Assembly: GCA_963991145.1 (NCBI GenBank)
Contig: CAXDOZ010000062.1
Span: forward strand, 1-13,875
DNA: 13,875 nucleotides
From: CAXDOZ01 sp963991145
GTDB lineage: Bacteria > Bacteroidota > Bacteroidia > Chitinophagales > JABDMM01
Direction: 5' to 3'
Shown here: positions 8,187-13,875 of the stretch, piece after piece
How the letters are laid out: every line of letters starts with the position of its first letter
Numbering within the stretch: position 1 is the stretch's first letter
The notes under the pieces: model-generated
Told to the model about the DNA's origin: nothing
The model's input: the letters and a program-made list of their open reading frames with translations, nothing else
The model's database searches: none
Position numbers and translations under genes: made by a program

Positions 8187-9875
8187 GTGCGCATAGATCT
8201 ACCCCCAATTCTATTCATCCTGTTTCTCCTTTTGATCCCCTTCGGGGCGATGTCTCAGGGGTCCACTGTTCCTCTTGGAACAGAGACATATCACTATATG
8301 GACAGGCTTGATATTAAATACAGCAAGATCCAACCTCTTTCATTCATGGCTGATAAGCCTTTGTGGAGGCCGAAAGTTGGTGAATATGCCGAGAATCTTG
8401 CGCTCTCTAATCTTAGCTTTAACAAGGTAGAACAGTATCAGATCGAGTATCTGATGAAGGATAATAATGAGTGGCTCGATTCACTCGATATGATGTCGAA
8501 GAAGCCTTTTATCAAGGTTTTGTACACCCGACCAGATGCATTCTATTCCTATCAATCCAAGAATGAGGTCTTCACCTTCAAGATCAATCCAGTCTTACAT
8601 TTAAATGTAGGAGCAGAGACGAATGGTGCCGGATTAAAGTTTATCAATACTCGTGGAGTTGAGTTGAGGTTCAACCTGAAGAAGACGGTAGGATTCTATA
8701 CCTACTTCACAGACAATCAAATGCGTAATGCCAATTACGTAGGCCAGTTTATTCAGGAGGAAGAAGCTGTTCCCGGCGAAGGATTCTATAAGAACCTGTT
8801 AAACAATGGAGCAGACTTCTTTACTGCCCGAGGCTATGTAGATTTTACTGTTCTAGATCACCTCTATTTTAAGTTTGGTTACGACAAGAACTTTATAGGA
8901 AATGGATATCGATCTATGTTCCTTTCGGATTTCAGCAATAGCATGCTCTTCCTTCAATTCAATATCAAGGTTTGGAGGATGAATTATCAGAGCATTTTTG
9001 CCGAAATGACTCAGCAGTATACTCGTGGCGCCGATCAACTCCTACCAAAGAAGTATGCTGCTTTCCACCATCTGAATTTCTCATTCACTCATTGGTTGGA
9101 TATTGGCTTCTTTGAAGGAGTGATCTTCAATAGAGATGGGCAGTTTGAGCTTCACTATCTCAACCCGATCATTTTCTACAGAAGTATCGAGTCTGATCTG
9201 GGAAGTGCTGATAATTCTGTTCTCGGGATGGATTTTAAGGCAAATATGTTTGGTACAACTCAGCTCTATGGTCAATTCCTGCTCGATGAGTTCAACTATC
9301 AGGAGATCAGGCAAAATGATGGCTGGTGGGGTAACAAGTTTGGGTGGCAACTAGGCTTCAAATACATTGACATATTTGGTTTGAAGAACGTAGATGTTCA
9401 GCTTGAGTACAATGGTGCCAGACCTTATACCTATACGCATAGAACTACCGCAAACTATACCAGTTACAATCAGGCTTTAGCTCATCCGGCAGGTGCTAAT
9501 TTCCAGGAGTTCATCTTCATCGGAAGGTGGCAACCAATTCCAAAGCTGAGAACATCCATCAAGTACTTTTTCATTTCCCAGGGAGCAGATAGTTCAGGAT
9601 CAAATTGGGGAGGTGATATCTTCTTCCCGAATGTTGATGCAAGCGGTGGACTTACTGTTGAGCAGGAATACGGAAACAAGATTGGTCAGGGTGTGAAACA
9701 GCGCACTCATATGATCAATTTCAGAGCTACCTACACCGTATTCCATAACTTCTATTTAGATCTGGAGATCGTTTACAGAAACCTTAATTCAGAGCTCAAT
9801 GGGAGAGACCTTAATACATTCTTCTTTACAACTGGATTGCGGTGGAACCTGCCCTTTAGGAACTTCGACTTCTAA
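8187..9875 (+). CDS. Wzi/RemB-like outer-membrane beta-barrel protein
   Basis: A 562-residue predicted outer-membrane protein. A GTG start is followed by an N-terminal signal peptide (hydrophobic segment about 8-20, cleavage near GAMSQ). A soluble-looking stretch runs to about 120, then many amphipathic beta strands rich in Phe, Tyr and Gly that end in an aromatic residue (NFDF), typical of barrels. LNPIIFYRS (325-333) and ARPYTYTH (411-418) resemble conserved segments in Bacteroidota proteins annotated as capsule assembly Wzi family or as RemB, a Flavobacterium gliding-motility outer-membrane protein. Wzi anchors capsular polysaccharide; RemB's biochemical role is not known. I cannot decide between these labels by eye, so no symbol is given. 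It stands as its own transcription unit, and its TAA overlaps the convergent MerR stop by 4 bp. Confidence 0.65.
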   Translation: MRIDLPPILFILFLLLIPFGAMSQGSTVPLGTETYHYMDRLDIKYSKIQPLSFMADKPLWRPKVGEYAENLALSNLSFNKVEQYQIEYLMKDNNEWLDSLDMMSKKPFIKVLYTRPDAFYSYQSKNEVFTFKINPVLHLNVGAETNGAGLKFINTRGVELRFNLKKTVGFYTYFTDNQMRNANYVGQFIQEEEAVPGEGFYKNLLNNGADFFTARGYVDFTVLDHLYFKFGYDKNFIGNGYRSMFLSDFSNSMLFLQFNIKVWRMNYQSIFAEMTQQYTRGADQLLPKKYAAFHHLNFSFTHWLDIGFFEGVIFNRDGQFELHYLNPIIFYRSIESDLGSADNSVLGMDFKANMFGTTQLYGQFLLDEFNYQEIRQNDGWWGNKFGWQLGFKYIDIFGLKNVDVQLEYNGARPYTYTHRTTANYTSYNQALAHPAGANFQEFIFIGRWQPIPKLRTSIKYFFISQGADSSGSNWGGDIFFPNVDASGGLTVEQEYGNKIGQGVKQRTHMINFRATYTVFHNFYLDLEIVYRNLNSELNGRDLNTFFFTTGLRWNLPFRNFDF

Positions 9876-9878
9876 AGG
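9853..9878. repeat. 7-bp inverted repeat spanning the convergent stop codons
   Basis: CCTTTAG (9853-9859) and CTAAAGG (9872-9878) are perfect inverted repeats with a 12-nt loop. The right arm contains the stop codons of both the Wzi/RemB-like gene (TAA 9873-9875) and the MerR gene (TAG on minus, 9874-9872). No T-run follows on either strand, so it is not a classical terminator by itself, but it lies just before the hairpin at 9882-9900. Confidence 0.4.
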
Positions 9879-10207
9879 CTCTCCTTCAACTCCTGAAGGA
9901 AATTTTTGATTGACTCTAGTCGGGTGATCATTTCTACCTTTTCGTAAGTAGCCTTCTTATCGTCTTTGATCTGCTTTTTTGCACCATCAAGAGTGAATCC
10001 TCTTTCCTTGACAAGGTGGTAGATAACACGAATATTCTCGATATCGGTTTTGGTGAAGAGGCGGTTACCTTTTCGGTTCTTCTTTGGCTTAAGAACGTCA
10101 AACTCATTCTCCCAATAGCGAATCAGGGAAGTTGATACATCAAACATATCAGCAACCTCACCAATGGAGTAATAAAGCTTTTCTATTTCTTTCTCTTTGT
10201 ACGGCAC
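9872..10207 (-). CDS. Small MerR-family transcriptional regulator
   Basis: A 111-residue cytoplasmic DNA-binding protein. Residues 12-50 form the MerR winged helix-turn-helix: YYSIGEVADMFDVSTSLIRY, then a Trp-Glu-Asn-Glu-Phe turn and the wing with NRLFTKTDIENI at about 48-59. A helical region follows (GFTLDGAKKQI, about 70-80), and a short C-terminal helix of the dimerising coiled-coil type ends in QELKESL. There is no effector domain and no cysteine, so it is unlikely to sense metals as classical MerR does. Homologs of this size are common next to the M23 peptidase gene in Bacteroidota; their targets are not known to me. The start is GTG (10207), 9 bp after the M23 stop, so the two genes are probably one operon. 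Its 3' end overlaps the convergent Wzi/RemB-like gene and contains that gene's likely terminator. Confidence 0.85.
   Translation of the reverse strand: MPYKEKEIEKLYYSIGEVADMFDVSTSLIRYWENEFDVLKPKKNRKGNRLFTKTDIENIRVIYHLVKERGFTLDGAKKQIKDDKKATYEKVEMITRLESIKNFLQELKESL
9882..9907 (+). terminator. Likely intrinsic terminator of the Wzi/RemB-like gene, inside the MerR coding region
   Basis: TCCTTCA (9882-9888), a 5-nt loop ACTCC, and TGAAGGA (9894-9900) form a 7-bp stem, followed by AA and five T (9903-9907). It starts 7 nt after the TAA at 9873-9875, as expected for a Rho-independent terminator of the plus-strand gene. The stem has three G-C pairs, so it is modest in strength. On the minus strand the same bases encode the last residues of the MerR protein. 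Confidence 0.5.
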
Positions 10208-10216
10208 CGAATTAGC

Positions 10217-11215
10217 TTAATCGAGCGCTTGCCCGTTGTTTTGTGCAATCTCAAGTACTTTCTGGTACTCTTCATCTGTAAGGTCATTATAGAAGAAGTT
10301 TACCGGATTTACTTTTACTCCTTTGTAGATCACCTCATAATGAAGGTGAGGTCCCACAGACTTTCCTGTACTACCTATGAATCCTATGATCTCTCCACGC
10401 TCAACTTCCTGTCCCTTCTTCACATTGAAAGCCGACATGTGAGCATACAAGGTCTTGTAACCATAACCGTGATCGATGATCACCTGATTCCCGTAACCAC
10501 CGGTTGAGTAATTTACAACTTCAGCAACTCCATCACCTGTTGCGTAGATCGGAGTTCCTGTTGGAGCAGTGAAGTCCATTCCTGCATGGAATCTCGGAGT
10601 ACCATAAACCGGATCGATACGCATTCCAAAGCCCGAAGCAATGCGCGTAAGGTCCTTATTACCTACAGGTTGAATGGCCGGGATACTTGCAAGCATATCC
10701 TGCTTGTTATCGATCAGTCCTACAATCTCATCATAAGACTCTGATTGGATCTTTAACCTATTGCCAAGCTTGTCGATCTTCTCAGCTACCTCACTTATCA
10801 GTTCTCCTCCTTCATAAACTTCATATCTGGAGTATTTATCGGATCCGCCGGTGCCGGCTTCCCAAACATATTTTGGAATTGGCTCGGCATTGAAGATCAC
10901 ACGATAGATGTTCTTATCTCTTTCCTGGATACCATCGAGAACTGCGATTCTTTGATCGAGCTCCTTATCCATCTTCTCAAAATTGCCTCTCCAGTATGTT
11001 ACTTCCTCCTTAAGCTTTCTCTCTTTCGGAAGATCAAAGAAGTAAGACCAAACGGTTAGCAAGACCACTCCAAAAACTACAGAAGAGAAAATGAAACCAA
11101 AGAATTTGAGCAACCTGTTCGTCCATGAGGCTTGAATCTTCTCATAGCGAAGGGTTTTGATATTGTAGAAGTACTTTTCCTTTTTCAATTTGCTCAGTCT
11201 GGGGTCGGGATTCAC
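10217..11215 (-). CDS. Membrane-anchored M23-family (LytM-type) metallopeptidase
   Basis: A 332-residue envelope protein probably acting on peptidoglycan crosslinks. Layout: a basic cytoplasmic N-terminus (1-32), one transmembrane segment (about 37-59), a charged, probably coiled-coil region (about 62-100 and 140-175), and the M23 domain (about 187-305). The zinc and catalytic residues are present: His210 and Asp214 in RFHAGMDF, His259 in LYAHM, and His290 and His292 in GPHLHYE. This complete set argues for an active enzyme rather than a degenerate EnvC/NlpD-type activator. KYFYNIKTLRYEKI near the N-terminus is a stretch I recall from Bacteroidota homologs. The start is GTG (11215); I see no upstream in-frame ATG in the nearby gap. 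Divergent from alaS and probably co-transcribed with the MerR gene. Confidence 0.92.
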   Translation of the reverse strand: MNPDPRLSKLKKEKYFYNIKTLRYEKIQASWTNRLLKFFGFIFSSVVFGVVLLTVWSYFFDLPKERKLKEEVTYWRGNFEKMDKELDQRIAVLDGIQERDKNIYRVIFNAEPIPKYVWEAGTGGSDKYSRYEVYEGGELISEVAEKIDKLGNRLKIQSESYDEIVGLIDNKQDMLASIPAIQPVGNKDLTRIASGFGMRIDPVYGTPRFHAGMDFTAPTGTPIYATGDGVAEVVNYSTGGYGNQVIIDHGYGYKTLYAHMSAFNVKKGQEVERGEIIGFIGSTGKSVGPHLHYEVIYKGVKVNPVNFFYNDLTDEEYQKVLEIAQNNGQALD

Positions 11216-11251
11216 CCGTAAATTATCAGTATTTTCGCAGCGCTTGAAGAA

Positions 11252-11308
11252 GGCTGGAAAGAGGCTAAAATAAAGAGATTAGCCCGTTCAGCCAATGTGT
11301 CTTCCAGC
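11252..11308. repeat. Nested, mutually exclusive inverted repeats between the M23 gene and alaS
   Basis: GGCTAA (11263-11268) pairs with TTAGCC (11279-11284) around a 10-nt loop. Outside it GGCTG (11252-11256) pairs with CAGCC (11289-11293), extending the structure with an internal loop. The overlapping GCTGGAA (11253-11259) can instead pair with TTCCAGC (11302-11308). The two outer pairings share bases and exclude each other. Function unknown: it could be DNA-level operator symmetry or an RNA leader fold for either divergent gene. Confidence 0.4.
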
Positions 11309-11331
11309 TGAAATTGTTAAAAGTTGATAAG

Positions 11332-11390
11332 CTGAATTTTCTCAGGCTCCGGGCTTCCTAAATTTGTCCTCCTGAATTTTATAGAAAATT
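11332..11390. repeat. Inverted and direct repeats around the putative alaS promoter
   Basis: AATTTTCT (11335-11342) and AGAAAATT (11383-11390) are perfect 8-bp inverted repeats bracketing the candidate -7 element. Within the right side, AATTTT (11375-11380) and AAAATT (11385-11390) form a tight palindrome with a 4-bp centre. CTGAATTTT also occurs twice in the same direction (11332-11340 and 11372-11380), 40 bp apart. The arrangement is operator-like, but AT-rich sequence makes chance occurrence possible. Confidence 0.35.
11359..11366 (+). promoter_or_regulatory. Candidate -7 promoter element for alaS
   Basis: TAAATTTG is a full match to the Bacteroidota -7 consensus TAnnTTTG. Transcription would begin near 11371-11373, giving a leader of about 57 nt before the ATG at 11429. 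No TTG lies at the expected upstream spacing (the nearest is at 11324-11326, 32 bp away), so only half of the promoter signature is visible. Confidence 0.4.
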
Positions 11391-11428
11391 GCTGTTCAAC
11401 CCGATTAATTGAGTGAAAAATTGAGCAT

Positions 11429-13875
11429 ATGAAATCGAGCGAAATTCGCAGTCGGTTTTTAGAATACTTCGCAAAGAATGGACACAGAATTGTGCCATCT
11501 GCCCCGATCGTAGTTAAAGACGACCCCACTTTGATGTTTACCAATGCGGGGATGAATCAGTTCAAGGATTACTTCCTTGGAACTAAGAAAGCTACGGATA
11601 CAAGGGTTGCAGACACCCAAAAGTGTCTACGTGTCTCTGGTAAGCACAACGATCTTGAAGAGGTTGGAGTGGACACCTATCACCATACCATGTTTGAAAT
11701 GCTGGGTAACTGGTCTTTTGGCGATTACTTCAAAAAAGAAGCAATTGAATGGGCCTGGGATCTCCTTGTTGATGTCTATGGTGTGGATGAGACTAACCTC
11801 TATGCCACTGTCTTTTCCGGTGATGAAAATGACGGAACCGAGATAGACGATGAGGCTGAAAGCCTGTGGAAAGAATTTTTACCCAAGGAGCGAATTCTTC
11901 GATTTGGAAGGAAAGACAACTTCTGGGAAATGGGAGAGACTGGTCCATGTGGCCCGTCTTCTGAGATCCATATCGACCTTCGGTCGGATGAGGAAAAAGC
12001 AAAGGTTCCCGGCGCTGAGCTGGTAAACATGGATCACCCCGAGGTGATCGAGATCTGGAATCTGGTTTTCATGCAGTATAACCGTAAGGCAGATGGTTCG
12101 CTTGAAGCCCTTGCAAACACGCATGTAGATACCGGAATGGGATTCGAGCGCCTGTCGATGGTTCTCCAGGGCAAGAAAAGCTCATATGACTCAGATATCT
12201 TTCGCCCTCTGATCACTCAGATCGAGAAGAAGAGTGGAAAGAAATACGGCGAGATCGATTCTACTGATATTGCGATGAGAGTTATCGCTGACCATATTCG
12301 CGCAATCAGTTTCACCATTGCAGATGGTCAGTTACCATCGAATACAGGTGCGGGATATGTGATCAGAAGGATACTTAGAAGAGCTGTTCGCTATTCATAT
12401 ACCGAGCTGGGAATCCAGGAGCCATTCATGGAAGCTTTACTTGATGTTTTAGTAGAGCAATTCAAAGATGTATTCCCGGAGATCGATAAGCAGCATGGCT
12501 TTATCGCAAAGGTGATTAGAGAAGAGGAAGCGAGCTTCCTTCGCACTCTTGGAAATGGAATAAAGAGATTCAATGCGCTTGAGGAGCAAGCTCTTCACCA
12601 TGGTAAGGATCTGATCTCAGGTAAGGATGCTTTCGAGCTTTACGATACCTACGGCTTCCCAATTGACCTTACTCGATTAATGGCTCGTGAGAAAAGCTTA
12701 AGCGTTGATGAGGAGGCCTTTCAGGCCGAAATGGGCGCACAGCGCGAAAGAGCGAGAAGTGCAGGGACATCTAAAACCGGTGATTGGACTATCCTGATTG
12801 AAGACGATCGTGAAGAATTTGTCGGTTATGATCGCCTGGAAACAAAGGTTAGGATCACCCGCTATCGCAAGGTTGAGCAAAAGAAGAAATCCTTTTATCA
12901 GCTGGTATTCCAGCTAACTCCTTTTTATGCAGAATCGGGAGGACAGGTTGGAGATACAGGCTACATCAGTCACGATGATGAGCGTATCAGGATCTTCGAC
13001 ACTAAGAAGGAAAATGAATTGATCGTCCATCTGACCGAGGAGCTTCCCCGACACGTTGAGGCAACTTTTCATGCGAAGGTTGATGAAGAGAAAAGAGCGA
13101 TGACTGCATCGAACCACTCTGCAACCCACCTTCTTCACGCTGCGCTTAAGGAAGTGCTCGGAGACCATGTTCAGCAAAAAGGATCATTAGTAGATGACCA
13201 TCACCTACGATTTGACTTCTCTCATTTTGCTAAAATGGAAGATGAAGAATTGCGGAAAGTTGAGAAGATCGTAAATACTCGCATTCGTCAGGATATTCCG
13301 CTGGATGAGCAGAGAAATGTTCCATATGAAGAGGCAATCGATATGGGAGCTACTGCACTCTTTGGTGAGAAGTATGGAGATACGGTAAGAGTGATCACTT
13401 TCGATCCCGAGTTCAGCCGTGAGCTCTGCGGAGGAACTCACGTTAGTTCCACCGGGAAGATCGGGATCTTCAAAGTTATATCTGAAGCCTCTGTTTCAGC
13501 AGGAGTTAGAAGAATCGAAGCTGTTTGTAGCGCAAGCGCAAAGAGCTATTACGATGATCATGTCGATGAGCTCAAAGAGATCGCAGGTCTGGTGAAGAAT
13601 ACCAAAAGCACTCTGGAAGGAGTACGTACTTTGATCGAAGAGAACTCTAAGCTTAGAAAGCAGATCGAACAGATGCAAGCTGCTCAGGCTAAGAATGCAC
13701 AGCAATCACTGAAAGATGCCATCCAGAAAAAAGGCGATATGAGCATTCTAATTCAAAAGGTTGATGTAGCTGATATGGCTGCAGTGAAAGGAATGGCTTT
13801 CAATCTTGAGAAGGAGATGGGAGAGAGCATCATTCTTTTAGGATCTGAAGCAGATGGTAAGGCAAACCTCACACT
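11429..13875 (+). CDS. alaS: Alanine--tRNA ligase, missing its C-terminal end (runs off the window)
   Basis: Charges tRNA-Ala and clears mischarged Ser/Gly-tRNA-Ala. The 815 codons seen form one open frame without a stop. Bacteroidota AlaRS is about 870 residues, so a few dozen codons lie beyond the window. The catalytic class II core opens with MKSSEIRSRFLEYFAKNGH and includes MFTNAGMNQFKDYFLG, GNWSFGDYFKKEA and FWEMGETGPCGPSSEIH. The tRNA-recognition region contains GAGYVIRRILRRAVRY. The editing-domain zinc site is intact: His563 and His567 in NHSATH, Cys667 and His671 in CGGTH, nearly the same numbering as E. coli. The C-terminal coiled coil (LIEENSKLRKQIEQMQAA) leads into the C-Ala domain, cut by the window end. 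The ATG at 11429 is supported by conservation of the first residues. Divergent from the M23 gene, with a 213-bp gap holding the candidate promoter and inverted repeats. Confidence 0.97.
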   Translation, partial: MKSSEIRSRFLEYFAKNGHRIVPSAPIVVKDDPTLMFTNAGMNQFKDYFLGTKKATDTRVADTQKCLRVSGKHNDLEEVGVDTYHHTMFEMLGNWSFGDYFKKEAIEWAWDLLVDVYGVDETNLYATVFSGDENDGTEIDDEAESLWKEFLPKERILRFGRKDNFWEMGETGPCGPSSEIHIDLRSDEEKAKVPGAELVNMDHPEVIEIWNLVFMQYNRKADGSLEALANTHVDTGMGFERLSMVLQGKKSSYDSDIFRPLITQIEKKSGKKYGEIDSTDIAMRVIADHIRAISFTIADGQLPSNTGAGYVIRRILRRAVRYSYTELGIQEPFMEALLDVLVEQFKDVFPEIDKQHGFIAKVIREEEASFLRTLGNGIKRFNALEEQALHHGKDLISGKDAFELYDTYGFPIDLTRLMAREKSLSVDEEAFQAEMGAQRERARSAGTSKTGDWTILIEDDREEFVGYDRLETKVRITRYRKVEQKKKSFYQLVFQLTPFYAESGGQVGDTGYISHDDERIRIFDTKKENELIVHLTEELPRHVEATFHAKVDEEKRAMTASNHSATHLLHAALKEVLGDHVQQKGSLVDDHHLRFDFSHFAKMEDEELRKVEKIVNTRIRQDIPLDEQRNVPYEEAIDMGATALFGEKYGDTVRVITFDPEFSRELCGGTHVSSTGKIGIFKVISEASVSAGVRRIEAVCSASAKSYYDDHVDELKEIAGLVKNTKSTLEGVRTLIEENSKLRKQIEQMQAAQAKNAQQSLKDAIQKKGDMSILIQKVDVADMAAVKGMAFNLEKEMGESIILLGSEADGKANLT

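Noticed and set aside
1..13875. Mobile elements, defence islands, CRISPR arrays or tRNA genes
   Set aside because: No transposase, integrase, terminal repeats, regular spacer array or tRNA-like sequence was seen. All long frames are explained by housekeeping or envelope genes.

Overview
The window looks like ordinary chromosome of a marine-type Bacteroidota, most likely order Flavobacteriales (Cryomorphaceae/Schleiferiaceae-like). The evidence is a PorV/PorU-type type IX secretion (T9SS) gene pair, a Wzi/RemB-like outer-membrane barrel, a Bacteroidota-style M23 peptidase and MerR pair beside alaS, moderate GC, and starts that mostly lack a Shine-Dalgarno sequence. I see no mobile element, CRISPR array, tRNA, rRNA or phage gene.

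Layout. Positions 1-202 (minus) are the 5' end of tyrS. Positions 312-7145 (plus) form a tight three-gene block: an AcpH/HD-like hydrolase, a PorV2-type barrel protein and a giant PorU2-type C25 peptidase, with each gene overlapping the next by a few bases. Positions 7142-8119 (minus) are pfkA, whose stop overlaps the porU2 stop. Positions 8187-9875 (plus) are a Wzi/RemB-like outer-membrane protein. Its 3' end overlaps a MerR-family regulator (9872-10207, minus), which lies 9 bp downstream of an M23 peptidase (10217-11215, minus). From 11429 to the window end (plus) is alaS, lacking its last few dozen codons.

How the genes fit together. The PorV2-PorU2 pair probably works at the outer membrane, by analogy with PorV-PorU, which remove C-terminal sorting signals from T9SS cargo and attach it to the surface. 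The substrates of this second pair cannot be told from the sequence. The Wzi/RemB-like protein is also predicted to be an outer-membrane barrel, and the M23 protein is a membrane-anchored periplasmic peptidoglycan hydrolase, so half the window concerns the envelope. tyrS, alaS and pfkA are housekeeping genes.

Noteworthy details are architectural. Two convergent gene pairs share a 4-bp stop-codon overlap. A likely intrinsic terminator for the Wzi/RemB-like gene is embedded in the end of the MerR gene. GTG is used as the start in five of nine genes. The alaS/M23 intergenic region holds nested inverted repeats around a good Bacteroidota -7 motif. I did not find a convincing previously undescribed system; the closest candidate is the hydrolase-PorV2-PorU2 operon.
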